From NCBI RefSeq assembly GCF_001659605.2, contig NC_035172.2, forward strand, positions 21,745,973 through 21,809,972: a stretch of DNA of 64,000 bases, given 5' to 3'. The notes beneath the pieces were generated by a model, which saw only the letters and a program-made list of their open reading frames with translations, searched no databases and was not told the origin of the DNA. The position numbers and the translations under genes were made by a program. This DNA comes from Manihot esculenta (Eukaryota > Streptophyta > Magnoliopsida > Malpighiales > Euphorbiaceae). This document shows, one piece after another, positions 35,677 through 46,340 of this stretch. The stretch's first letter is position 1; the number at the start of each line of letters is the position of its first letter.

Positions 35677-37033
35677 AAAAACAAACAAATAAACATATAA
35701 AGCCTACCACTTCTCTCGCAAGAGAGAATTCCTGCATCTCTATTTTCCTGAGTTGAGTCCATACTGCAACATCCTTTTTTCTGAACTCTACAGCTTTCGC
35801 TGCGTTACGCTGATCCTTATTCCTTTTTCTCTTTATCTTTTTTTTTTAACTATCACTTTCTAACCCGCAATAGGTGATACTCAAAGCTCTGATCACATCA
35901 AAATAATAATCAACTCTTTTATCAAATCAGCTAGTAGATCAGCATTCTTACCTAAACTAATCTCTTGGTGAAACTCTCAGGCTTTACTTCTCTCAACAGA
36001 GACCAATCTGTACTCTGATCATACCAATCTGTAAATCCACTCAACTTTCATGAGAATAGCTAGTAGATCATTCAATCCTATCTAGGAATACCTGTAACTG
36101 ACTGAAAAACAGTTAGAACAAATCTCAAGAGTCTATCCTTCGTTTTCCACAACAACACTGGAATATTCCAGGGTGAGGTACTAAGTCAGATACACCCTTT
36201 ATCTACTAAGCTCTCTTTCTCTGCAGGTGCCATCCTGTAGGGTAGAAGGAAAGAAATGATTCTGCGGCCAGATATCATTCTCATTCCACACTCTAATTCC
36301 CTAACAGATGGTAAACCTGACAGCCTACCTGGGAAACATCTAGAACTTACTAGAAAAGAGCACTGAGGCTGATTCCCTGTCCTGACAAACGTACTCACAA
36401 GAGTTAAAACAACCCTCTGATAACCTTTCCTGAATAACCGTGCGCCTGTAGGGCTGACATCAACTTCTAGGCACCTCTATACGCTGTCCTTCTAAAGGAC
36501 GACCACTGATCCATCCTATACTCTGAACTCTCCTACCTTGTCTCTATTGACACAGGTAGTACTATGAGTAATGCATCAATCCGCCCTAGAATGACAGCAT
36601 ACAGTCACGTCTAGAACCATAAGGTCAGCTGGATTGCATCTACTCACCATAACCTCTGAAACTCTACCTCAGATGGATCACACTCCGGTCCACTGACCCA
36701 GAGAAAACACGCTAAGCCCAGAAGTCATCAAACCCATCCTAGCAACAGCTCACAACAACAAGGAAAGCGAAACACTGGGGTCCAACACAAACAGCATACA
36801 CATCCGCATACTCACAAGCAAACGTACCTAACGTCGCCGTATTCGATATGTTAGCCTCCTCTTACGTCAGGGTAAAGATCCAGGCTAAAGCTAATGGAAC
36901 TTCTCTCGGGAATCTGCTGAAGAAAAGGCTCACCCTTTTCCTTGCCTCACTACCACCCAATCCCAGACTAATTCTAATCTCTTTCCTGAGCTCACTTGTA
37001 CCTTTCCTTTTCTTTTCTAGATAGTTACTTCTA
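35677..37033 (-). pseudogene. Scrambled protease/RT remnant of element D
   Basis: Traces only. 36398-36186 includes SGLPSVRELECGM and [18 protein letters not shown], the border before reverse transcriptase. 36400-36900 contains protease-region fragments with many shifts. RT palm, RNase H and integrase are absent between here and the purine tract. Confidence 0.65.
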
Positions 37034-37669
37034 TTACATTCTGTTCTTCTTAATCCCACTAAAGTCCATAAACACAAATATACACATCAAAACTCTCAAA
37101 ATGTGCATACCTGGCACCACTGGATCTGATGGGACTATCCCCTGCTGAATAGCTCTACCAGAAAATGTCCGCTGGGACTGAACTATCCAAGGCGCAACAG
37201 GACACTCACGTATCATATGTCCTTCCTGACCACACCTATAACATCCTGTTATCCCTACACGACAGACTCCCTTATGCAACCTTCCACACCTCAGACATTT
37301 TGGTCTATCTATCCCAGAACTCGGATCAGCACCACCACCAGAACTAAGTTCTTTCCTAGTCCAATATTCTCTTTTCTTTTTCCCTTTAAGACCCCTAACC
37401 TTTTTCTTTGTCACTTTCCCCCACTTTGCTCCTTTCCAGGTAGCTGTACTCCAAGTGGAAGGATCATTGTCTCCTATACCTGACATTTTGGTATCCTTGG
37501 TCTGAGCATCATCTAAAGACTCATCATCCATATTCACCTGTAATCCTACATCCCTTCGTTGCACATCTATGCCCATCTCTCTCCTATTTCCTAACTCCAT
37601 GCCTCCTCTATTTTCATCAAAAGATGCTTCAGACGGATCTGAATCAATCTGCGGACTAACACCACTCAT
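37034..37669 (-). CDS. Shortened gag of element D with CCHC knuckle
   Basis: ATG at 37669 opens a 211-codon frame: an acidic N-terminus (MSGVSPQ, DPSEASFDENRGG), a lysine-rich stretch (KKKVRGLKGKKKREYW), CLRCGRLHKGVC and the zinc knuckle CYRCGQEGHMIRECP. The capsid core found in E and F between these parts (DDPFEYLR to EFAGWAF) is missing, so it is an internal deletion that kept the frame. It might bind element RNA but is unlikely to assemble a particle. Whether it is translated is unknown; it may simply be a young, unmutated remnant. Confidence 0.7.
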   Translation of the reverse strand: MSGVSPQIDSDPSEASFDENRGGMELGNRREMGIDVQRRDVGLQVNMDDESLDDAQTKDTKMSGIGDNDPSTWSTATWKGAKWGKVTKKKVRGLKGKKKREYWTRKELSSGGGADPSSGIDRPKCLRCGRLHKGVCRVGITGCYRCGQEGHMIRECPVAPWIVQSQRTFSGRAIQQGIVPSDPVVPGMHILRVLMCIFVFMDFSGIKKNRM

Positions 37670-37950
37670 CTTAGCTATCCTGAAGAACAACACAAGAAAC
37701 AAACATTAGCACACATAGAGTTCATATGAAACACATGAACATAAAACATATACATGCATACATAGCATCACATTAATACCCATGAATATACATGTGCATT
37801 TCACATCAGCATGCAAAACAACTTCCTATCTGAGTGGACATGATTATCCTTATTGTGCTTGCCTTACTATGACTCTAGACCAATCTCTTTCCGATGTGGG
37901 ACCTCGCTAATCCTTGAACAAAAATGCTCAACACACCGTACTTAAGAGGC

Positions 37951-37967
37951 CCTATGCTCTGATACCA
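37951..37967 (-). promoter_or_regulatory. Primer binding site of element D (tRNA-Met)
   Basis: Minus strand TGGTATCAGAGCATAGG, two bases from the 5' LTR. Confidence 0.87.
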
Positions 37968-37969
37968 TC

Positions 37970-40383
37970 TGTAACAGCCCGGAAACCGGTACCCTCTCTG
38001 TAACGGCCCAAACTGCTCGGCACTAGGATCCAGATCGGCTTAAGGCCGCCTAGACCCGTAGTAAGCCTATCCTGAATTTTGTGTACCTGTTAAAATCCCA
38101 TACATGATCCGACTGGACTATTAACTGTTCAAACTTTTCTTTAAAACAACCAGACTTAACCTTTAAAACACTCTCTGTAGGTCCAATCATAAGAACCAAA
38201 ATGCTCAGATATACTAATCTGAACTAGCCCTCGGCTAACTATCATACACCAGTGATGCTTTACCAAGTAACCTCCATACCCTATGCGCTCTGCAGCATAG
38301 AACCCACTCTGTAAGGGTCAGCATATCATAAGTTAACTTGGCTACCATAGAGTCACAGGAATCAAACCTGGTCTTCTCTCGTGGTCTACTCTGTGGATCA
38401 CAGGAATCAAACCTGGTCTTTCCTATGCACTGGTCTTGGGTCAAAGGAATTAATCCCTGTCTTCCCTCACAGTTATCATTCACTGGGTTTTCGAAACACA
38501 ACATCTGCTAAGCCTGGTTTGACTCATTTCTCATCAAGAAACTGTAAAACAGAATACATGCATACATTAGGGATTAACATACACTAGACAATAGGCAAAA
38601 GCACATTCTAACTCATGTATACATCAACTGACTAACTATTACAAGCCTTTACATATATCTCTTTAATTACATCATGTCCACACTATACTATTACACATGC
38701 AATCCGCTAGCATAACTCTGATGCTTCTGACTTCCCAGCTAAACCTGTACCTGCAAAACTGGGATTAAGGGAAAGGGATGAGCTTCTAAAGCCCAGTGAG
38801 TAGAAACACTGAAAACAGTTCATTCATACGCACTATATATGCAAATGCATCACAGAACAAACATCTCAATATATCTTGGATTAGACATGACCCCAAAACT
38901 CCCTCGTCGGGCTATTGAAGTCGCCTTGGTCCAATCCCCATTAAGGTAGACATGACCCCAAAAATACCCTCTGTCACAACTGGCCCCCCAAAGGAGCTAC
39001 ACGGAGCATTCCAACATGTACTTGCCCAACTGACCTGACACAATGACAGGAGCCGAAGCTTAGGCTATTGGAGTCGCCTGGGTCCACCTCATCTCTGATC
39101 ACATAATATGCAATGCTTCATAATCGTGATTCTAATGCAATCACCCTAATACATCTCATAGCAGTCATGATGCATGAACTATGCTAAAGCATTAGGTTCC
39201 TTTAAATAAAAGATTAAGTTTAGTTCTACTCACCTCTGCTTCTCAAGCAGAACACTGAACTGACGCTGTAACCACGACTACTGGTGACCTCCTCGATCTC
39301 TCGGGTCCAATCCTACACAAATGGACTCGAATGAGGCGTCAAACACACTCTTATTAACTCACAATCAACTTCCCAAAACCCCTCTAAAAGCTCATAGAAC
39401 AATCACATAAAGCATGCAAAAGAAGGCTGGACAGAGCACCTTCGGCGGCACCTTCGGCGGCCGAATGTGCATGACAGAGCCGAAAGTCCATTCTTTCGGA
39501 CGCAACCTTAGGCAGCCTAAACTGCCTCCACAAGGGTTCGGCGGCCGAATCCTCCCTTCGGCGGCCGAACCTGAGTTCATCCAGAACTCAGCTTCGTGCA
39601 TGAACAAGCCTGCCGAGCACCAACCCCACGCTATACATGCATAACTTCTCCTTCACTCACATATACTCAAGTATATGCTCCAAGGGGTCCAAAACTACCT
39701 ATCAACCCCAACAAACAACACGCATAACACATAATCATACTTACACCATGAAAACATCAACACTAAACCTAGATACATAACTCTACCCGTAACCTCTTTA
39801 AAAGCTGGTATAAATCATTAAAACAAGTTTCACGACTTCCCTTACCTCTTGACAACAGAAGAGGAACAGCCAACTCAGCAACTCCTCCTCCAAAGCTTCA
39901 AACCCTCACAACTCTTCTTTTTTTCTCACAAACGTTCAACTCCTTGGCAAAAGACCAACCCTCTGCATAAGTTGATTAAAGCTTGCAGATGAGTCAAAGG
40001 GAGACGTGGCTTAACCTCAGATCATGATCTGGAGGTAAACACCTGGCCAAAACACGGACGGAGGAGCATGCACAACTAACCGACCATCCCAGTTTCGGCT
40101 GCCGAAATTGCATGCAAAACCATGCAACTTTCGGGGGCCGAACATAAACTTCGGGGGCCGAACATTGGGCACTTTCGGCGGCCGAACATAACATTCGGAG
40201 GCCAAACCTGACAGAAACTCCTTTGGCCAATTCTCCTCAAAACTTAACTCTTTTCTTAATCAAAAGCTTAAAGCACTTTAAAACATTTTAGAAAACCTTC
40301 ACTCTATCCTCAGGAAACCTCTGACATCCTTGAATCCCACCGAACGGTAAGAATTCCGATGCCGGGTTTAGCCGGGTATTACA
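37970..40383 (-). repeat. 5' LTR of element D
   Basis: Same length as its partner. Differences seen by eye: 38387 (T for C), 38433 (G for A), 38568 (T for C), 40108 (T for C) and 40203 (A for G). All are transitions. Confidence 0.93.
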
Positions 40384-40388
40384 TCAAC

Positions 40389-41252
40389 ACTCATCTCATC
40401 TGTCTGTCTCAACTGCTCAAATTCTATGATTTTCATCTCTCTGGAACTGTCATAAAAAGCCCACCCTGCAAATTCATTGGCGAACTCTCCCCATGACATA
40501 CTGTCCCTCCTGGGCTCAACATAGTTCTTGAACCATTCTCGAGATTTCTTACATTTCAGTGTGAACCCCGCCATCTCAATGGCTCTACTATCATCAGCTC
40601 CCAGTTCACTGGTTATCATCCTAACTGATCTAAGGTATTCGAATGGATCATCTCCCGTGTTGTATTTAGGAGCATCCAATTTTAGGTACTCTGTCATTTG
40701 CACTTTACCTCCAGATGAGCTAGGTTGATGTCTGTCAACAACAGGGGCTACTGGTTCTGGTGGTGGTGGTACTGGGTCATTTAGCTCTGGGTGTGCTGCA
40801 CTTGGATGGGTAGGGGAAGGTGGATACATAGGATATGGTGGGTAATAATGAGGATAAGGCATATAGGGCATGTAAGTAGGATATAGGACAAAGCTAGAGT
40901 ACTCCGACATACCTTCCATCGGATACCCTGGGTCTTGAGGAAAGGATGGATAGCCATAACTTGAGGCCTGAACGCCTCCCTGAGACTCTCCCATACCTTC
41001 TTCAGATCTGCCTACACCCATGCTTCCATCTATAGACTGGTCAATCTCCATAGCCTCCCTCACTTCCTCTGATCTTCCTCCTCTCACTGTACCTCTTCTG
41101 CTCTCGTCTACAGACCTTCTAAGGTCTATTGACGTACCTTCCCTGCTAGATCTTTGTGACCTTGACCTTGGCAATGCAGGAGGACGAGCAGCTGTTCTCT
41201 CACTATCTGGTGGGACTCCAGTCAATCGAACTGATCGACGAGTTCCTCACAT
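40389..41252 (-). pseudogene. Gag N-terminal part of element E
   Basis: The natural ATG is at 41252 and is followed directly by TGA where related gag in F has Arg, so translation would stop after one residue. The rest is open: RLTGVPPDSERT, a Ser/Arg-rich stretch, a Tyr/Pro-rich stretch (YPTYMPYMPYPHYYPPYPMYP), and the capsid domain (GDDPFEYLRSVRMI, CKKSREWFKNYV, EFAGWAFYDSSRE). It joins 33225 when element D and one tcaac copy are taken out. Confidence 0.88.
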
Positions 41253-41422
41253 TTTAACTCTGGAAAAAACAACACAGCACATAAGATAGCATATCAGCAT
41301 ATATTTAACTCACATATAGGTCAATAATGCACATGCATATTAGGGCATTTCATAGCATCAAACAGACAGGACTCAACATCCTATCCTAGTGGACATGATT
41401 TCCTAGTGTGCTTGACTTCCTC

Positions 41423-41491
41423 TAACCTCTATGAGCCTGACACTCTCTCTATAGGTCCGATCATATTGAACCTAGGGCTCTGATACCAATC
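41423..41491 (-). promoter_or_regulatory. Primer binding site and leader, inverted copy (E)
   Basis: Reverse complement of 27206-27274. The primer site is at 41471-41488. This is the true 5' leader of the inverted body. Confidence 0.88.
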
Positions 41492-41722
41492 TGTAACGAC
41501 CCCAAAATGGACCATCACCGGCGCTAGGATTCAGGTCGGCTTAAGGCCGCCAGAACCCGTAGCAAGCCTGCTATACTCTCTGTGTACCTGTAAATCTCAT
41601 ACATGATCATACATTTTCTGTGAAAATAGAAACTCGTTTCTGAACCAAGGCTTAACCTCTGCATGCAATATCTCTGTACTCTGTACTCTGTACCCCTGAC
41701 TAGAGCTTGCTCTAGATGGGTT
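41492..41722 (-). repeat. Inverted LTR end (E), 231 bp
   Basis: Matches LTR positions 26974-27205 in reverse, with about five differences. It stops abruptly at GATGGGTT, where plus-orientation LTR begins. Confidence 0.88.
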
Positions 41723-42141
41723 TGTAATAGCATAGAGTGGACATGTAATATTAAAGAGATGTACAAGTTGTGTTTAAAGTTGTGCTTGACTTAGTTCTTT
41801 TGTGTTGTAAATCTTTTGTTATGTACATGATCTATGTATGTATATGTTTTACAGAGTATGTGAAAAACCAGGCTTAACAGGTATGAGTTAACCCATCTAG
41901 AGCAAGCTCTAGTCAGGGGTACAGAGTACAGAGTACAGGGTACAAAGTACAGAGTACAGAGATAGTGCATGCACAGGTTAAGCCTTGGTTCAGAAATGAG
42001 TTTTTATTTTCACAGAAAATGTATGATCATGTATGAGATTTACAGGTACACAGAGAGTATAGCAGGCTTGCTACGAGTTCTGGCGGCCTTAAGCCGACCT
42101 GAATCCTAGCGCCGGTGACGGTCCATTTTGGGGTCGTTACA
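41721..42141 (+). repeat. Remaining 3' end of element E LTR, plus
   Basis: Equivalent to LTR positions 26805-27205, with an expanded GTACAGA run (41925-41965). It completes the LTR whose first part is the inverted 27275-29086. Confidence 0.88.
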
Positions 42142-43458
42142 GTTTGTCTGAGTTGGGGTTTCACCCCCACAGCTCGTCTCTTTTCCACATTTTTTCGCCT
42201 GGTTCGTGCTAGCCAGTGTTTTTACTATTTTTCCCCCCAAGGAGGATCGTCTATCTTTTTGAGGCACAAGGATTCCATCAAGGCCTGGGCAGAGGGGTTT
42301 GCCGTGGTAGAGCTGAAGGGAGGCCCCGGACTGTCCTGGCAGGTGGATCTCCCCTGGAGGGATGTGCCCCCGGGCTGCAATGACCTTCCTCAGCTGACCC
42401 TCTCTGAGTAGATCGGCCTTCTCAGACTAAATTTTGTTGAAAAGAAGTATGATGTTGAGAAGTGCATGTTTGTCTCTAGTATCTAGGACTGCAAGGACGC
42501 TGGTACTTGTTTTGTTGGTATGCTATTTTTCCTTATTTCCATTTTTTATTAAGCATGCTTCTAATTCATTTGGTTTTTGTTTCTTTGTAGCTTCCAAACT
42601 CCCCATGGAGAAAATAAAGCCCATAAAGAATTTTGTCCTGTCCTGGGAGAGCATGAGGGCTGTTTTGGATGCCTTCTGAGCTGGAATGTCGGTGGCTGAT
42701 ACGACCTGGGAGGTAGCCGAGATCATCTCTCCCCGGTCCACTGGCCGAGCCATTCCTCCTGCTCCGGCCTCTTCTCATTCTTTGGCACCAGGCTCCAAAG
42801 GTCATCATTTGGGAGCTTCCAAGGCCTTCAATCTCAGCCGGTCTCATTCCTACTCTAAGTCTCCCACGGCTCCAAAGTCCAAGCTGGCCTCAGTCTCGAC
42901 ATCTCGGGAGCTCGTCGTCCTCAAAGAATCTACTGAGGAGGTCTCTCATGAAAAAGATGAGGTTGCTCCTGCTATTGGAGGCGTTCCTCAGGGTGGAGCC
43001 GAGGTCGTCGCAACTGGCCAGGGTATCCCTAAGGACAAGGCAAAGGCCAAAGCCATTTTAGCTGCCCCCCACTCGAAAAAGACCTCAGCTGGCAGTGGCG
43101 CCATTGTTAAGGAAGCCACAGGTAAGCGAGCTTCTTCCTTGAAGGTTCCTGCTGTGGCTCCAGCTCCTAAGAAGGCCCGAGCTTCTAAGCAACCCGTTCT
43201 GGCCCTCCCTCCTGCAGAGAAGAAGAAGACATCCGTGGAGCCGTTATTCTCTATCCCAGATAATGAGGTTTTAAATGCCGAGGAAATCACTTCCCAATCT
43301 CCTGTGAGCATTGTTGCTGAGCTGTTGCGGGAGAGGATGTTCGGCGGGGTCACTGATGCCTTAGACCCATGCTTGCTTGCTCTCTCTAGTCATCTCGCTT
43401 GCTCCACTCGGGAGCAAGTGTCTTTTCGCTCTCGGACTCGGGAGGAACTTGGGGATAC
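42142..43458 (+). pseudogene. PF04195-type pseudogene, exons 1b-2a
   Basis: The frame resumes after element E as CLSWGFTPTARLFSTFFRLV and continues to 42408. TAG at 42409 and at 42484 break it. A short intron with GT...AG ends is inferred at 42518-42590 (GTATGC ... TTTGTAG, 73 bp). Exon 2 (42591 on) has a TGA near 42677 and then a long open stretch rich in Ser, Ala, Pro and Lys (EEVSHEKDEVAPAIGG, APKKARASKQPVL). It is interrupted at 43458 by element C. The low-complexity middle links an N-terminal globular domain to the coiled coil at 52253. Confidence 0.62.
42518..42590 (+). other. Putative intron in the PF04195-type pseudogene
   Basis: 73 bp, GT start, T-rich body, TTTCTTTGTAG end. Flanking codons read through in the same frame after removal. 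Inferred only from splice consensus and frame. Confidence 0.5.
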
Positions 43459-45181
43459 TGACTCGCGGTTGTCGAAGCCGGTCAAAAATAACCTTTCCGG
43501 TTATCAACAATATTATTACTGCAGATAGTGGTAAAGGATCGAATCCACAGAGGATTGAAAACTTATCTATTTTTCTCAACAAGACCAAGAGACTTAACTG
43601 AATGAGCAACTGAAAGCGGAACAAAAGTAAAGTGCAATAAAAGTAAAGGGGGATTTTTGAGATTGATTTGATTAGCAAACTACTGAAAGCAATTAAATGG
43701 GCAAGTAATTAAAAGAGAAATTCAATACGAGAAAGGTCTAGTTGAAGAGATGGATCCACTTTGGTTGTTTGGATTGATCATTGAAACTTATGTTCTTTTG
43801 ATTGATTCAATAGATTAGTTATGGAGATGAAAAATGCTCCTCACCACCATGTCTCTCCTTATGATTAAATCAATTAGGGAATGTCCTCTAATTAATTACT
43901 AATTAACAAATTGCCAAGGAACGTCCTTAGGCCTTAGGCATCAAAACAATTGTCAATTGCATGAAGAAATAGAGAGATCCAATCCTAGCTACCCAAATGC
44001 ATGGATGTTGCTAGATTATATAATTCCTTAGTTATTACACCAAGTGTTCTTATGTTTGAATAATTCCAGCAATTACGGACTAAAAATCATCCAAACTAAT
44101 AATCAATTACCTTGCAATCAAGAATCAAGTGTCCAATTTGATCAAAACAATAAAGTAATCATAGATTCAAGCACCAAATTGTATGAATATTGAACAAACC
44201 AAAGGCAAACACTTTATGTTCAGATCTCACAATCCATAAAACAACCTTAGTTTCAACCAATCTTCAACTAGAATAAAAGGTTTCAACCACTCATAGCTAA
44301 AACAAAACAGAAAATAAAAGGAGAGGACAAGAGATGAAGAACCGAATGGTGGAGAAGCTTGCTCCTTGCCTTGGCCGAATGGTGCGTGTCTTCCTCTCCT
44401 CGGCGGCCCTTCAGGATGAATTTATAAGGTTCTTAAGTTGCTTTCTTAGGGTTTCTTTGCTGTCCATGAATCTTTAGGAGGCTGACTAAAATGCCCTTGG
44501 TCTTTGCTTGCTCTTTACCTTGCCACCCATGCACATGTGTGAAGGAGGGAGGCATGTGGCATGTGTGGCTTGTGCAAGAGTGGGTCTTTTGATCTTTGTT
44601 TGCTGCCCAAGTGTCTTCAAGATGCTGCCCAAGGTGCCCAAGACTTGCCTTCACACTCTCCTTGCTGCCCATGCACTAATAAGGAAGGTGGAGCCTCCTT
44701 TTGCATTTTGAATTTTGAATGTGCAAGGCATGAGGTGGCAAGCATGTGATCTTTGGATTTGGCTTCCTTGATAAGCTGGATTTTGAAATTCAAAATTTGA
44801 ATATGAAACTTAAAGATTTGAAATTCAAAATACTTTCCTTATTTGGCTCTTCATTTATGGCAACTTGAGACTTGGCTTCTTGAATAATAAAAAGGCTACT
44901 TGGAGATTTGAAATTTGAATTTCAAATTGCTTTGGCTGAATGTACTTTCCTTCTTTGCCACTTTCCTTATTTAGAACTTTCCTTATTTAGCTTCACTTGA
45001 ATTCAACTTGGCAGGCTTACTCTCCTTTGCTCCATCTAAAGCAGTTTTAAGGGTATTTTCTCCAAAATGTCATTTTTCACCATTTTCTGCAAAATAATGT
45101 CAAGAGCACTAAATTAAGCAGAAATCATGTAAATAATCAGCAATAATATCAAGATAAAATGGACTAAAATATATTCTATCT
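43459..45181 (-). repeat. 3' LTR of element C
   Basis: 1723 bp from TGACTCGCGGTTGTCGAAGCC; the inner end reads TCTATCT where the partner has TCTATCA. TATA on the minus strand lies near 44420. The U3 part has TTTGAAATTTGAATTTC-type short inverted repeats (44765-44935). Confidence 0.9.
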
Positions 45182-45190
45182 AATACCCCC
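45182..45190 (-). promoter_or_regulatory. Polypurine tract of element C
   Basis: Minus strand GGGGGTATT, extended by GTGT, directly beside the 3' LTR; the same sequence stands beside the H LTR at 59902. Confidence 0.75.
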
Positions 45191-46340
45191 ACACCTAGCC
45201 TTTTGCTTGTCCTCAAGCAAATAAACATAGTCAAATAAGCTTTCTTTGCTACTTGATCCTTATTCAAATAAACATAGTCAAATAAGTTTTCTTTGCTACT
45301 TGATCCTTATTTCCACTTAAGCTCTTACTCTAGACACCTATTTTGAATCATTGCAGTGAAGAATATATGCATGAAGATTACTCACCTTCTTTCCTTGTTT
45401 CCCTTTACTTATCATGGTTAGGATTTGTTTTACTCAAGAGAGATCATACATGCACATACAATTTATTCAGATAAGACTCTTTTTAGCTTTCCGATTGACT
45501 TGCCCTTACCTTGAAGTATTTTATTCAGTCTTTTGCACTTAGATCTTGCTTGAAAAAGTCACCAATCTTTTGACGTGAAGGTACATATTGGTGATACCTA
45601 CCCCCAGTTACTCAGTTGATCACCTGTCCAAGTGGTTACTAGCTCTGTTCATAGTCTTTCAACCATTGGAACAATTTTGAATTTGTGCTCATGAGGTCTT
45701 TGCCTTTGCTGAATTTTCTTTCTCTCAATGATTTGGGCAAATCAACACCAATTACTAAAACAAGTCATGTTAAGTTCATTCACACAATTTTCAATTTATT
45801 CTCTCTAATGAGTGTCATCAATACATTTTTCACCATGTCAAGCTCAAAGATTCAATTCAAAAGGCAATTCTCAAACATGAATATAACCCACTGCAATTGA
45901 TTCAACATAAGTTTAAAGAGTCATCACATCAATGGGAAAGAAAAGCTCATCCAACATAGTTCATCAGTTTGAGTAGAACAAATCAAAAAGAAGAAGAAGG
46001 TTGTGGTTGTGTGTGTGTTATTGAAAGCATAAATGAAAACAAACTAAAGGGAAAACTGAAAGCAAAAATCGCATGAACTGAAACAAAATAAAGTAAAAAT
46101 CGCAAATCTGAAAGAAAAATGAAAAAAATTTCGCAGACTGAGAGCCATGTAAATTCACAGAACTGAAAGGAAAAGAAGAAGAAGAAGAAAAGAATAAGAG
46201 AAAAAGAAGAGAAGAAGAAGAGGAAGAGAGATATGCACCCCCCATACCTAAATTATGCATTGTCCTCAATGTATGAGAAAAATAAGAGAATAAAAGAAAC
46301 TGAGTACTTCTATGGGGTGTGGTGTGCATGGTATGATCAC
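45191..46340 (-). other. Noncoding 3' region of element C
   Basis: 1.15 kb between the integrase stop and the purine tract with no long frame. It holds a purine-rich GAAGAAGAAG tract (46165-46230). Athila elements often carry an env-like frame here, but I see none. Near-copy of 59911-61030 in element H. Confidence 0.7.

Larger units (their letters stand above)
33226..40383 (-). mobile_element. Element D: non-autonomous Tekay-like element, TSD tcaac
   Basis: 7158 bp with two 2414-bp LTRs (33226-35639 and 37970-40383) and only 2330 bp between them. Direct repeats tcaac at 33221-33225 and 40384-40388 flank it. The interior has a primer site, a shortened gag with zinc knuckle, a scrap of protease/RT border and a purine tract; RT, RNase H and integrase are gone. 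By eye I found about five substitutions between the LTRs, so it inserted recently and needed enzymes in trans. Confidence 0.93.
24988..42141. mobile_element. Element E: Tekay-like, internally inverted, TSD gtctg/gtttg
   Basis: Outer ends are TGTAATACCCGG (24988) and GGGGTCGTTACA (42141), with flanking gtctg (24983-24987) and gtttg (42142-42146), one C/T difference. Both ends are in plus orientation, yet the body (27275-41722) is in minus orientation. The segment 26974-27274 (LTR end, primer site, leader) recurs inverted at 41423-41722. LTR bases equivalent to 26786-26804 are missing at the other breakpoint. Hence one element, not two. Element D (33226-40383) was added within it. Without D it is about 10 kb. 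Confidence 0.85.

Noticed and set aside
27206..41491. Two independent, oppositely oriented retrotransposons instead of one element E
   Set aside because: No target duplication surrounds the minus-strand body, its 3' LTR is cut at the same LTR position where the plus-strand piece resumes, and the outer ends share a near-matching target repeat.
42686..43528. An independent 280-codon gene
   Set aside because: It is the low-complexity middle of the PF04195-type pseudogene; the start is internal and the last codons are read into the element C LTR.
44433..44749. Short frames repeated at 44433-44749 and 51400-51684
   Set aside because: They are the same LTR sequence in both C LTRs, with frames overlapping on both strands; no protein family recognised.
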